This document shows positions 15,014-23,466 of a stretch of DNA of 41,680 nt, piece after piece. The DNA is from an uncultured Collinsella sp. (GTDB lineage Bacteria; Actinomycetota; Coriobacteriia; Coriobacteriales; Coriobacteriaceae). Numbering within the stretch: position 1 is the stretch's first letter; each line of letters opens with the position of its first letter. The notes under the pieces were generated by a model. The model saw nothing but the letters and a program-made list of their open reading frames with translations, did no database searches and was not told the origin of the DNA. The stretch is from contig CAAECF010000045.1 of NCBI GenBank assembly GCA_900754275.1, forward strand, positions 1 through 41,680, in the 5' to 3' direction. The translations under genes and the position numbers were made by a program.

Positions 15014-15994
15014 TTACGCGTCCAGAGCGGAAAGGTCGATGCCCAGGGCTTCGGCCATCTCGTCGTTCTTGACGACGACCAGGTCCTTGCTCGAGAGGTG
15101 CTTGATAGGCATGTCTTCGGGCTTGGCCTCGCCCTTCAGAATCTTGACGGCCATCTCGCCCGCGGCGTAGCCCAGATCCTCGTAATTGATGGAGAGGGTG
15201 AACAGGCCGCCGGCCATGCACATGCCCTCCTCGCCAGTCACGAAGGGAAGCTTGTTCTCCTTGCAGATCTGGCCCACCTGCGAGGCGCCCGCGGCGATGG
15301 TGTTGTCGGTGGGGGAGTACAGCGCGTCGACCTTGCCCACGGCAGACTCGACGACGGACTGAATCTCGTTGGAGCTCGAGACGGTGAAATCGGTGTACTC
15401 GAGGCCCAGCTTGTCGAGCTCCTTCTTGGCGGCCTTGATCTGGACGTCGGAGTTGGACTCGGCGGTGCAGTAGAGCAGGCCGACCTTTTTAACGTCGGGC
15501 AGGACCTTCTGCATCATCTCGAGCTGCTCGGCGACCGGGGTGAGGTCGGAAGCGCCCGTGACGTTGGTGCCGGGCTTGTCGTTGTCCTGGACCAGGCCGG
15601 AGGCGGCGTAGTCGGTGATGGCGCAGCCCACGATGGGGATATCGGCCGTGGCGCCGGCGGCAGCCTGCGCGGCGGGCGTGGCGATGGCATAAATCAGGTT
15701 GACGTTGTCGCCCACAAACTTGTCGGCAATGGACTTACACGTGGACTGGTCGTTCTGGGCGTTCTTCTGGTCGATCTTGACCTTAAGGCCGCTCTCCTTG
15801 ATGGCCTTGACAAAGCCGTCGTTGGCGGCATCGAGTGCGGAATGCTCGGTGAGTTGCAGAACGCCGATGGTGTAGTCGGAACCGGCGGCAGCAGAGCCGG
15901 AACCAGAGTTGCCGCCGCATCCGGCGAGCGGGGCGAGCGCGAGCAGGCCGGCGGAGACCAGAAGGCTCCTGCGACTGATGGTGATGTCCTTCAT
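15014..15994 (-). CDS. ABC transporter substrate-binding lipoprotein (TrpX-like)
   Basis: Extracytoplasmic lipid-anchored receptor of the importer, 326 residues. The N-terminus has SRRSLL, which resembles a Tat motif, a hydrophobic stretch, and lipobox LAPLAGC; a Gly/Ser linker follows. The body matches the ABC_sub_bind fold (YTIGVLQLTEHSALDAANDG). Characterised members bind tryptophan or other small amino acids; the ligand is inferred. The start at 15994 follows GGGGGT; an upstream frame would place 16 residues before the signal peptide. First gene of the operon. Confidence 0.92.
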   Translation of the reverse strand: MKDITISRRSLLVSAGLLALAPLAGCGGNSGSGSAAAGSDYTIGVLQLTEHSALDAANDGFVKAIKESGLKVKIDQKNAQNDQSTCKSIADKFVGDNVNLIYAIATPAAQAAAGATADIPIVGCAITDYAASGLVQDNDKPGTNVTGASDLTPVAEQLEMMQKVLPDVKKVGLLYCTAESNSDVQIKAAKKELDKLGLEYTDFTVSSSNEIQSVVESAVGKVDALYSPTDNTIAAGASQVGQICKENKLPFVTGEEGMCMAGGLFTLSINYEDLGYAAGEMAVKILKGEAKPEDMPIKHLSSKDLVVVKNDEMAEALGIDLSALDA

Positions 15995-16029
15995 ATCATT
16001 ACCCCCAGTATAAAAATGGCTGGAAACAC

Positions 16030-16060
16030 TGCACTGGGACAAAGTGCAAGTGGAACTATA
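16030..16060 (-). promoter_or_regulatory. Promoter and palindrome upstream of the ABC importer
   Basis: On the minus strand TATAGT (16055-16060) is a fair -10 box. Just downstream, near the expected start of transcription, TGCACT and AGTGCA (16030-16048) form an inverted repeat with a 7-nt spacer, a good operator candidate. I see no T-box element. Confidence 0.4.
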
Positions 16061-16153
16061 GTAGCGCTGATGTCCATTTTTACAACAGCCTGGCGGGTTT
16101 TTAATACAGAATCGGATGGGCGGTACGGGTAGTCGAATGGGCGGCGGAGGGTC

Positions 16154-16942
16154 TTATGCGGCGGAGGAGGCGTCGTCCTCCTCGTCGAGGGCGGCGAAGA
16201 GCTTCTTGCCGTCGAGGAGACGTGTGGTGACGTTTCTCATGCGACCAATCTCTACGGTGCGCAGCGTGTCATCGGCACCTCGGGCGTCATAGACCGTTCC
16301 CAGCAAATACGAGATGCCATCACGCTGCCTGATGGCAAAGGGGCGGAGTGTCATCCGTGCTACTTCGGTTTCGCCACGTGCCGTGACGCTCGAAATATCA
16401 AAACTCACCGTGGTTCCATGGTCGATGGCCTGCTCGACGAGCTCGCACGTGTCGATGCGCTTGATGGGCGTGCGTGTTGCCTTGGTAGCCTTGCTGCCTG
16501 CGCTCGGAACGGGTTCGGGTGTATCGAGGTAGCCGCGAACGTCGGCACTCGCCATGGCAACTAAGTGCTGCGCCATGCTCTTGCGGATAGCGATAGGCGT
16601 GGAGCGGTTGCGCATGACCATACCGTGGAGCCGGATGATCTCTTCATCGGTGAGCGGGCGGGTAAGAAGTTTGTAGCCCACGCCGCGTTTGTACTCAATT
16701 TCGTATCCGGCATGGCGAAGCGCGGAGATGGCGGTGTAGATGCTGCGCCGCGCCGCCGAGATGGGCATGCGGGCGGGGTCGTCGGGATGGGAGAGGCGCC
16801 GGATCAGCTCATCGGAAAGTATGGCCTTGTCTTCGCCGGTGTTTTCGCTCAAGAGCTGCAGGATGCGAACGGCGCGATAGGCTGCCATCGAGGCGGCGCC
16901 TCTCGTCGTGGTGTCGTAGGTTTCAACAGCGGCTTCGGTCAT
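16154..16942 (-). CDS. WYL-domain helix-turn-helix regulator
   Basis: A 262-residue DNA-binding protein. An N-terminal winged helix-turn-helix (about residues 15-90; RRSIYTAISALRHAGYEIEY) precedes a WYL-like sensory domain (about 150-260) whose core reads FAIRQRDGISYLLGTVYDAR. The ATG at 16942 is chosen because AAAGGA is about 11 nt upstream; a GTG three codons earlier would be only 2 nt from it. It lies directly upstream of the amino-acid importer on the same strand and could control it, but this is from position only. Confidence 0.8.
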   Translation of the reverse strand: MTEAAVETYDTTTRGAASMAAYRAVRILQLLSENTGEDKAILSDELIRRLSHPDDPARMPISAARRSIYTAISALRHAGYEIEYKRGVGYKLLTRPLTDEEIIRLHGMVMRNRSTPIAIRKSMAQHLVAMASADVRGYLDTPEPVPSAGSKATKATRTPIKRIDTCELVEQAIDHGTTVSFDISSVTARGETEVARMTLRPFAIRQRDGISYLLGTVYDARGADDTLRTVEIGRMRNVTTRLLDGKKLFAALDEEDDASSAA

Positions 16943-17059
16943 CGTGCCCACGTCCTTTCCGTTTTGGGTGGCGACGGTATGGAGCCTAGGACGCGGGGCT
17001 TTCCCAGGGGCGCAGGGCGCTCTGGGCGGTCGGTAGTCGTCGGCAAACGGCGGGTTGAG

Positions 17060-17122
17060 TTTTCAACAGCCCTACTCAACTGACCAAAAACTTGCCAAAA
17101 GCTTGACGGATGCTGTTGAAAA
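17060..17122. repeat. 11-bp inverted repeat TTTTCAACAGC
   Basis: TTTTCAACAGC (17060-17070) is inverted exactly as GCTGTTGAAAA (17112-17122), 41 nt apart, in the gap between asnS and the WYL gene. It overlaps the T tract of the asnS terminator. Function unknown. Confidence 0.45.
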
Positions 17123-17152
17123 AAGCGTCTCTCGACCGATGTCGAGAGACGC
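17119..17152 (-). terminator. asnS terminator
   Basis: A 12-bp perfect stem (17125-17136 with 17141-17152) with loop CGAT, followed on the minus strand by six T. Confidence 0.9.
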
Positions 17153-17200
17153 TTGTGCGATGAGCGTTGGCGTGTGGCGACGCGAGCTAGCGTCCGACGA

Positions 17201-18604
17201 TTAGAAGTCGGCGTTGCCCACGGTGCGCGGGTGCGGCAGGACGTCGCGGATGTTGCCCACGCCGGTCAGATACATGACCAAGCGCTCGAAGCCCAGACCG
17301 TAGCCGGCGTGCTTGCAGGAACCGTAGCGGCGCAGGTCAAGGTAGTACTTGTACTGCTCGGGATTCATGCCCAGGTCCTTGATGCGGGCCTCGAGCAGAT
17401 CCAGGCGCTCCTCGCGCTGGGAGCCGCCGATAATCTCGCCGATACCGGGAACCAGGCAGTCGGCGGCGGCGACGGTCTTGCCGTCCTCGTTCATGCGCAT
17501 GTAGAATGCCTTGATCTCAGCCGGGTAGTCGGTCACGAAGGTCGGGCGCTTAAAGTGCTCCTCGGTCAGGAAACGCTCGTGCTCGGTCTGCAGGTCGATG
17601 CCCCAGCTGACGGGGTAATCAAACTGGTGGCCAGCAGCGACTGCCTGCTCCAGGATTTCGACAGCCTCGGTGTAGGTAACGCGGGCAAAGTCGGAGTTGG
17701 CGACATGGTCCAGGCGCTCGAGCAGACCCTTGTCCACAAACTTGTTGAGCATATTGAGCTCGTCGGGGCAGGTGGCCATAACGTCCTTAAGGACGTACTT
17801 GAGCATGGCCTCGGCGTTGTCCATGTAGTCGTTAAGGTCGGCAAAGGCCATCTCGGGCTCGATCATCCAAAACTCGGCGGCGTGGCGCGTGGTGTTGGAG
17901 TTCTCGGCACGGAAGGTGGGGCCAAAGGTGTACACGTCGCCAAAGGCCATGGCAAAGTTCTCGGCATTGAGCTGGCCGGACACGGTGAGGCTTGCATGCT
18001 TGCCAAAGAAGTCCTGGCTCCAGTCGACCTCGCCGGACTCGGTGAGGGGCGGATTTTTGGGGTCGAGCGTGGTCACGCGGAACATCTCGCCGGCGCCCTC
18101 GCAGTCACTCGTGGTGATGATGGGGGTGTTGACGTAGACAAAGCCCTGCTCCTGGAAGAAGCGGTGGATGGCGGCAGCCGCGACAGAGCGGATGCGGAAC
18201 ACGGCGCGGAACAGGTTGGTGCGCGGACGCAGGTGCTGCTGGGTGCGCAGGAACTCGACGGTTGCGCGCTTCTTCTGCAGTGGGTAATCCGGGGCGCTGA
18301 CGCCCTCGACCTCGATGGAGGTGGCAGAAAGCTCGAAAGGCTGGGGCGCATCGGGGGTCAGCTTGACGGTGCCGGTGCAAATGAGTGCGGCCGAGACGTT
18401 TTGATGGGCGATCTCGTCGTAGTTGTCGAGTGCCTCGCGGTTCATGACGACCTGCAGGTCGCGGAAGCAGCTGCCGTCGTTGAGCGTAACAAAGCCAAAG
18501 TTCTTCATGTCGCGGACGGACTTGACCCAGCCGGCGACGGTGACGGTCTGGCCGCCGAGCGACTCGGCATCGGCATAGAGCTGCGCGATTTTGGTGCGGT
18601 TCAC
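17201..18604 (-). CDS. asnS: Asparaginyl-tRNA synthetase
   Basis: Class II synthetase that charges tRNA-Asn. At 467 residues it is close to the E. coli enzyme. An N-terminal OB-fold anticodon domain (TVTVAGWVKSVRDMKNFGFV) is followed by the class II core, with motif 2 around FGPTFRAENSNTTRHAAEFW and motif 3 GYGLGFERLVMYL near the end. The GTG at 18604 is chosen because GGGAGGA lies just before it; in-frame ATGs at 18616 and 18640 have no ribosome binding site. No T-box leader is visible. It lies downstream of the EIIA gene but behind a terminator. Confidence 0.96.
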   Translation of the reverse strand: MNRTKIAQLYADAESLGGQTVTVAGWVKSVRDMKNFGFVTLNDGSCFRDLQVVMNREALDNYDEIAHQNVSAALICTGTVKLTPDAPQPFELSATSIEVEGVSAPDYPLQKKRATVEFLRTQQHLRPRTNLFRAVFRIRSVAAAAIHRFFQEQGFVYVNTPIITTSDCEGAGEMFRVTTLDPKNPPLTESGEVDWSQDFFGKHASLTVSGQLNAENFAMAFGDVYTFGPTFRAENSNTTRHAAEFWMIEPEMAFADLNDYMDNAEAMLKYVLKDVMATCPDELNMLNKFVDKGLLERLDHVANSDFARVTYTEAVEILEQAVAAGHQFDYPVSWGIDLQTEHERFLTEEHFKRPTFVTDYPAEIKAFYMRMNEDGKTVAAADCLVPGIGEIIGGSQREERLDLLEARIKDLGMNPEQYKYYLDLRRYGSCKHAGYGLGFERLVMYLTGVGNIRDVLPHPRTVGNADF

Positions 18605-18712
18605 GTATCCTCCCATAACGGTTGAATGATAGTTATCCATACAGTTCGATATTCTAGCAGCTCGGCTCATTTGGGCTATACAGATAAGGCATTGGCGGGA
18701 TGGTTTTTCAAA

Positions 18713-18748
18713 CGAAAAGCGCCCGCGGCCTAATGGTCGTGGGCGCTT
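18713..18748 (-). terminator. Terminator of the EIIA gene
   Basis: A 14-bp stem (18717-18730 with 18735-18748) with loop TAAT. The minus strand then continues TTCGTTTG. Confidence 0.8.
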
Positions 18749-18785
18749 GACGAGGTGCCTTTTGGCTGTGTGGCGCGGGGCCTGG

Positions 18786-19349
18786 CTACTTGGTCTTGGC
18801 AACCAGCAGCGGGTCGCCAAGCTTGACGAGCGGGTTGCCGCCGATAAGCGTTCCAGACTCGCCGACATGGTCGATGCTCTTAAGACGATCGAGCTCGGAG
18901 ACGATGACGGTCACGATGTCCTCGTGACCAGCGGCCTTAATGGCCTCGCGGTCGAAGCTGATGAGCGGCTGGCCTGCCTTGACCACATCGCCCATCTCGA
19001 CAAAGCGGGCAAAACCCTTGCCGTTCATTTCCACGGTGCCCAGGCCAACATGGATGAACACGCGCAGGCCGTCCTCGGTAATCATGCCGATGGAGTGGTT
19101 GGTGACGGTGGTGGCGCCGATACGGCCGTTAGCGGGGGCGTAAATGGTGCCGGTAATGGGCTCGATGCCGTAGCCCTGGCCGAGCATGCCCGAGGCGATG
19201 GTCTCGTCGGGAACCTCACTCAGATTGACGAGCACGCCGTTGACGGGAGCGTAGATGACGCCTTCGCGGGTGGCGAAGCTTGCTGCGGGCGGAACGGACG
19301 CCTCGCCCGACGAAGTGAACGTGGACTTGAGCGAATCGAGCAGACCCAT
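18786..19349 (-). CDS. Free-standing PTS EIIA, glucose type
   Basis: Soluble phosphocarrier between HPr and EIIB domains of the glucose/beta-glucoside family, 187 residues. The two active-site histidines are visible: H85 in TNHSIGM and H100 in VFIHVGLGTVEMNG, the latter being the phosphorylated one by analogy with E. coli H90. The start at 19349 follows GGAGGCATCT. As a single-domain EIIA not linked to any permease, it is the natural partner for EIIBC proteins without their own EIIA, such as 532-1932. A GAAACGTTTC palindrome sits about 50 nt upstream. Confidence 0.92.
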   Translation of the reverse strand: MGLLDSLKSTFTSSGEASVPPAASFATREGVIYAPVNGVLVNLSEVPDETIASGMLGQGYGIEPITGTIYAPANGRIGATTVTNHSIGMITEDGLRVFIHVGLGTVEMNGKGFARFVEMGDVVKAGQPLISFDREAIKAAGHEDIVTVIVSELDRLKSIDHVGESGTLIGGNPLVKLGDPLLVAKTK

Positions 19350-19399
19350 AGATGCCTCCAACGTATCAGGCGTGCATGTTGCACGCGTGTGGTTTGCCG

Positions 19400-19409
19400 G
19401 AAACGTTTC
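19400..19409. promoter_or_regulatory. GAAACGTTTC palindrome upstream of EIIA gene
   Basis: A perfect 10-bp palindrome with central CG, the form recognised by many LacI/CcpA-type regulators. It lies 51-60 nt before the EIIA start codon. Assignment is by motif resemblance only. Confidence 0.35.
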
Positions 19410-19595
19410 GTACGTGTTTCCCAGCATGGTCAGCGCTCCTATTTTACGCTGCTTAACGATGCCTCTGAACAGCGATTTTGTGATATATCAGTTGAAGGCC
19501 AACTCATTGCGGGGGTGTTTCTGCGCCGCGGGCTCAAGTGGGGTACGCTAAGGTGCGAAAAACGAGTGCGCACGAATCGCACGGAGGGAGCACCT

Positions 19596-20495
19596 ATGAT
19601 TATTGAGAACCATGCGCTGTGGGGCGAGGAGCCGACCGAGGATTATCCGGCGACGTTTACGTATCTGGGTGCCGAGCCGCTGCCCGACAAGCCCAATGGC
19701 CGCCGCCCCGCGGTGATCATCTGCGGCGGAGGCGGGTTTACGCATATCGCTCCGCACGAGCAGGACCCGGTGGCGTTTGCGTTTTTGGACCGCGGCTACC
19801 AGGCCTTTGTGCTCAACTATGTCACGAGTTCTACGGGTGACGTGAGCTTTCCGCACCCCCAGGCAGATCTTGCCAAGATGGTCGCCACGGTGCGCGCCAA
19901 CGCCGACGAGTGGCATGTCGATCCTAAGCGCGTGTGCGTCGTGGGCTTTTCTGCTGGCGGCATGATTTGCGCCTCGCTGGCAACACAGTGGAAGACCGGC
20001 CCCTTTGCGGCACTTGCCGGGGCGCGTCCGGACGACATTCGTCCCGATGCCGTGGTGCTGGGCTATCCATTGCTCGACTTTGCCTATGTGCGCGACATGC
20101 AGACGCGCGATCCGCGCATTGACTTGCGTGTGCCCAAGACGGGCGGCAAGACGGGGCGCGATTTGCTCAACGACTACCTGTCGATGGTGACGGGCGGCGA
20201 GGCAACTGACGAGCATCTGGCCGACATCTGCCCCACCACGCATGTTTCGCGTCAGATGCCACCGACCTTTGTGTGGGGCGTGTCCGACGACAAGACGGCG
20301 CCGATCGCGCAGGTCTACCCGTTTGCGCAGCGCATGGCCGAGGAGGGCGTTGCATGCGAGATGCACGTCTTTGACCAGGGTGGCCACGGCCTTTCGCTCG
20401 GCAACGCCAATACCGCGGTCGACAACGAGGACAAGCAGGTTTCCGTCCGTCCCTGGATCCGTCTGGCCTTCCGCTTCCTGGAACGCCATATGTAA
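19596..20495 (+). CDS. Alpha/beta hydrolase, esterase/lipase family
   Basis: Cytosolic serine hydrolase of 299 residues, resembling acetyl-esterase and BD-FAE-type enzymes. The nucleophile elbow is GFSAGG (near residue 119). A GGGGFTHIAPHEQ oxyanion-type loop lies near residues 44-56. The acid is in WGVSDDKTAP and the histidine in DQGGHGLSL. The start at 19596 follows GGAGGGAG; a much longer upstream frame runs antisense through the EIIA gene and is not used. Substrate unknown; deacylation of plant-derived or sugar esters would be typical. Confidence 0.87.
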   Translation: MIIENHALWGEEPTEDYPATFTYLGAEPLPDKPNGRRPAVIICGGGGFTHIAPHEQDPVAFAFLDRGYQAFVLNYVTSSTGDVSFPHPQADLAKMVATVRANADEWHVDPKRVCVVGFSAGGMICASLATQWKTGPFAALAGARPDDIRPDAVVLGYPLLDFAYVRDMQTRDPRIDLRVPKTGGKTGRDLLNDYLSMVTGGEATDEHLADICPTTHVSRQMPPTFVWGVSDDKTAPIAQVYPFAQRMAEEGVACEMHVFDQGGHGLSLGNANTAVDNEDKQVSVRPWIRLAFRFLERHM

Positions 20496-20542
20496 AAGTA
20501 GACTACTTGCCCGTTTCAAAAAGTCTGCTTAGAGGAGGAGCC

Positions 20543-20863
20543 ATGCTTGAGGGTACGTATGTGGTTTTGGCCCAGACGCCGGTGGGGAGCAAGCGCGGCG
20601 AGGTGACGTTTTCACATGGGGTGAACGGCGCGCTCAGGGCAGTACTAAACGTCAGGGGCCTCAATATCGCTCTCTCGGGTGCCCGCGCTGAGTGCGATTT
20701 CTTTGAGCTCTCGGGTACTATCTCCCACGTCTTGATGGGCAAGGCGCCCTTTACATGCACGGGGTCGGTTGAGGGTGATCGACTCACTGCTACCGCGCGG
20801 TCGGGTTCCATTTCGATCTCGCTGAGCGGTATGCGCAAAGAGCTTTCGGGGCGCACCGCATAA
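20543..20863 (+). CDS. Small hypothetical protein
   Basis: A 106-residue protein that I do not recognise. It starts MLEGTYVVLAQTPVGSKRGE and appears beta-rich, with alternating hydrophobic residues and many Gly/Ser, no signal peptide and no membrane helix. GAGGAGG lies 4 nt before the ATG, so translation is credible. It follows the hydrolase by 47 nt and may share its transcript. A small beta-barrel or sandwich domain is a guess. Confidence 0.65.
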   Translation: MLEGTYVVLAQTPVGSKRGEVTFSHGVNGALRAVLNVRGLNIALSGARAECDFFELSGTISHVLMGKAPFTCTGSVEGDRLTATARSGSISISLSGMRKELSGRTA

Positions 20864-20936
20864 AGTTTGCGCAGGTAAACATCGGTATTTGACTTTATAA
20901 AATAGTTCAGAGCGCTATCATTTGTCGTTACGAGTT

Positions 20937-20961
20937 GGTTAGCCCCGGTAAACGGTTAACC
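20937..20961. promoter_or_regulatory. Candidate iron-regulator site before feoAB
   Basis: GGTTAGC and GTTAACC form an imperfect inverted repeat with an 11-nt spacer. The left half resembles half of the DtxR/IdeR consensus. Position 24-48 nt before the feoAB start fits an iron-responsive operator. Weak by sequence alone. Confidence 0.35.
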
Positions 20962-20984
20962 GCGTCTAACGAAAGGATGAGCGC

Positions 20985-23345
20985 GTGAAGCTCGATACGC
21001 TCGAGATTGGAAAGGACGCCGTTGTCGCATCGGTGGCATCGGACGACCAGGCACTCCGACAGCATATTTTGGACATGGGCCTAACGCCGGGCACCGAAGT
21101 CACCATGATGAAGTACGCCCCCATGGGCGACCCGCTCGAGATTCGCCTGCGTGGCTACGAGTTGACGCTGCGCAAGGATGATGCCGCACGCATTGAGCTC
21201 GTGGATGTGCACGACACCGATACCGGTCCGCGCGCCAACGCCGCAATCGGAACGACGGAGCATCCGGCACTCGGCGAGGGGATGTATTCGCCCCGTGCGG
21301 CAAAAACGGCCGTGCCCGAGGGCGCACCGCTGCATTTTGCCCTCGCCGGCAACCAAAACTGCGGTAAGACCACGCTGTTCAACCAGCTTACGGGCTCCAA
21401 CCAGCACGTCGGTAACTTTCCTGGCGTGACGGTCGACCGCAAGGACGGCACCATCCGTAACCATCCCGAGGCAAGCGTTACCGATCTGCCCGGCATTTAC
21501 TCCCTGTCGCCGTACACGGGCGAAGAGATCGTCAGCCGCCAATTCATCTTGGACGAAAACCCCGACGCCATCATCGACATCATCGACGCCACCAACATCG
21601 AACGTAATCTGTACCTGACACTGCAGCTTATGGAGCTCGACCGCCCCATGGTCATCGCGCTCAACATGATGGACGAGGTGACGGCCAACGGCGGCGCCGT
21701 GGACGTCAATCTGCTCGAGAGCCTGTTGGGCGTGCCTGTTGTTCCCATTAGCGCTGCCCGCAACGAGGGTATCGGCGAGCTGGTGGATCATGCCTTGCAC
21801 GTGGCGCGGTTCCGCGAGCGCCCCGGTCGCCTGGACTTCTGTGCGCCCGATGGATCGGACGGCGGCGCACTGCATCGCTGCATCCACGGCATTGCCAACC
21901 TGATCGAGGACCATGCCGTGACGGCGCACATCCCGGTGCGCTTTGCGGCGACCAAGCTGGTTGAGGGCGACGAGCTGGTGACCGAGGCGCTTCACCTGGA
22001 TCGCAACGAGCTCGACGCTATCGAGCACATCATTACCCAGATGGAGGGCGAGGCCGGCACCGACCGCCTGTCCGCGCTGGCCGATATGCGCTTTAGCTTT
22101 ATCGGCGACGTGTGCGGGCGCTGCGTCGTCAAACCGCACGAAAGCCGCGAGCACGTGCGCTCCGTCAAGATCGACCGCATCCTGACGGGTCGCTACACGG
22201 CCATTCCGGCGTTCCTGGTGATCATGGGCCTCGTCTTTTGGCTGACGTTTGGCGTGATCGGCGCGGCGTTGCAGGGACTCATGGAGGACGGTATCGCTGC
22301 TATCATCGCCTCGGCCGATGCGGGCCTCAAGGCGTTCGGCACCAACGACGTGGTGCGCTCGCTGGCTGTCGACGGCGTGCTTACGGGCGTGGGCAGTGTG
22401 CTGACCTTCCTGCCGATTATCGTCGTGCTCTTCTTGTTCCTCTCCATTCTGGAAGACTCGGGCTACATGGCGCGCGTCGCCTTTGTCATGGATAAGGTGC
22501 TGCGTCGTTTTGGCCTGTCGGGCCGCAGCTTTGTACCCATGCTCGTCGGGTTTGGCTGCACCGTGCCGGCTATCATGTCGACCCGTACGCTCCCATCCGA
22601 GCACGACCGCAAGATGACGGTCATGCTCACGCCGTTCATGAGCTGCTCGGCCAAGTTGCCGGTCTACGGCCTGCTGTGTGGGGCGTTTTTCCCGCAGGCG
22701 ACGGTTCCCGCCATGGTCTCGCTCTATCTGATTGGCATTGCGGTCGGTTGCATCGCGGCTTTGGTGCTCAACCGCACGGCATTTAAGGGCGACCCGGTGC
22801 CGTTTATCATGGAGCTTCCCAACTACCGCCTGCCGAGCGTCAAGACGACAGTGATGCTGGCATGGGATAAGGCCAAGGACTTTATTACCAAGGCCTTTAC
22901 CATTATCTTTGCCGCTACCGTGGTCATCTGGTTCCTTCAGACGTTCGACATTCGCTTTAATGTGGTCGCCGATCAGTCGCAAAGCCTGCTTGCGGGCCTC
23001 GGCAGCATCATCGCGCCGGCGCTGGCGCCGCTTGGGTTTGGCGACTGGCGTGCGTCCACGGCGCTCGTCACCGGACTTATCGCCAAGGAGAGCGTCATAT
23101 CGACGCTCACGGTGCTTTTGGGCGCGACCTCGCCCGCGGCACTGTCGACCATGTTTTCGCCGTTTACTGCCTATGTGTTTCTGGTCTTTACGCTGCTGTA
23201 TCCGCCCTGCGTGGCTGCCATCGGCGCCGTCAAGAGCGAGCTGGGCGCGCGCTACGCCGTTGCCGTGTTCGCGTTTCAAGTGACGGTCGCCTGGATCGTG
23301 GCGTTTGTCGTGCATTCGGCGGGCATATTGCTGGGGTTGGCTTAG
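20985..23345 (+). CDS. feoB: FeoA-FeoB fusion, ferrous iron transporter
   Basis: Membrane Fe2+ importer of 786 residues in which FeoA is fused to the N-terminus of FeoB. Residues 1-75 are the SH3-like FeoA domain (HILDMGLTPGTEVTMM, LRGYELTLRKDDA). A linker leads to the G domain: G1 GNQNCGKTTLFN near 121, G3 DLPGIYSL, G4 NMMDE. The membrane part begins near residue 405 and includes the conserved GFGCTVPAIMSTRTL and SCSAKLPVYGLL segments. The GTG at 20985 follows GAAAGGA. No separate feoA or feoC is present nearby. A terminator-like hairpin follows. Confidence 0.95.
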   Translation: MKLDTLEIGKDAVVASVASDDQALRQHILDMGLTPGTEVTMMKYAPMGDPLEIRLRGYELTLRKDDAARIELVDVHDTDTGPRANAAIGTTEHPALGEGMYSPRAAKTAVPEGAPLHFALAGNQNCGKTTLFNQLTGSNQHVGNFPGVTVDRKDGTIRNHPEASVTDLPGIYSLSPYTGEEIVSRQFILDENPDAIIDIIDATNIERNLYLTLQLMELDRPMVIALNMMDEVTANGGAVDVNLLESLLGVPVVPISAARNEGIGELVDHALHVARFRERPGRLDFCAPDGSDGGALHRCIHGIANLIEDHAVTAHIPVRFAATKLVEGDELVTEALHLDRNELDAIEHIITQMEGEAGTDRLSALADMRFSFIGDVCGRCVVKPHESREHVRSVKIDRILTGRYTAIPAFLVIMGLVFWLTFGVIGAALQGLMEDGIAAIIASADAGLKAFGTNDVVRSLAVDGVLTGVGSVLTFLPIIVVLFLFLSILEDSGYMARVAFVMDKVLRRFGLSGRSFVPMLVGFGCTVPAIMSTRTLPSEHDRKMTVMLTPFMSCSAKLPVYGLLCGAFFPQATVPAMVSLYLIGIAVGCIAALVLNRTAFKGDPVPFIMELPNYRLPSVKTTVMLAWDKAKDFITKAFTIIFAATVVIWFLQTFDIRFNVVADQSQSLLAGLGSIIAPALAPLGFGDWRASTALVTGLIAKESVISTLTVLLGATSPAALSTMFSPFTAYVFLVFTLLYPPCVAAIGAVKSELGARYAVAVFAFQVTVAWIVAFVVHSAGILLGLA

Positions 23346-23386
23346 TTATGTATTGACGGCGCAACCTCTGTGTATCGAATTGTTTT

Positions 23387-23421
23387 CGGCCCTGCATCTG
23401 TTGCTGACGGATGCGGGGCCG
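23387..23421 (+). terminator. Terminator-like hairpin after feoAB
   Basis: A 12-bp stem (23387-23398 with 23410-23421, one G-T pair) with an 11-nt loop. The tail TTGCTATAT is T-poor and merges with the -10 box of the next gene. Confidence 0.5.
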
Positions 23422-23427
23422 TTGCTA

Positions 23428-23433
23428 TATAAT
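23428..23433 (+). promoter_or_regulatory. -10 box TATAAT of the MFS gene
   Basis: A consensus TATAAT lies 34 nt before the start codon. CTGACG at 23404-23409 could be the -35 box with an 18-nt spacer, inside the loop of the preceding hairpin. Confidence 0.5.
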
Positions 23434-23466
23434 CGCCTCCGCTCAAAACGATTGGAGACGTTATAT

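Noticed and set aside
15995..16153. T-box riboswitch before the tryptophan-type importer
   Set aside because: No T-box consensus such as GGTGGNACC and no terminator/antiterminator pair is visible in the leader.
18605..18785. T-box leader before asnS
   Set aside because: The gap holds only the terminator of the previous gene and a short leader; no T-box consensus is seen.
21081..23315. Long open frame antisense to feoAB
   Set aside because: A shadow of a well-supported transporter gene; composition is low complexity and rich in Arg, His and Asp.
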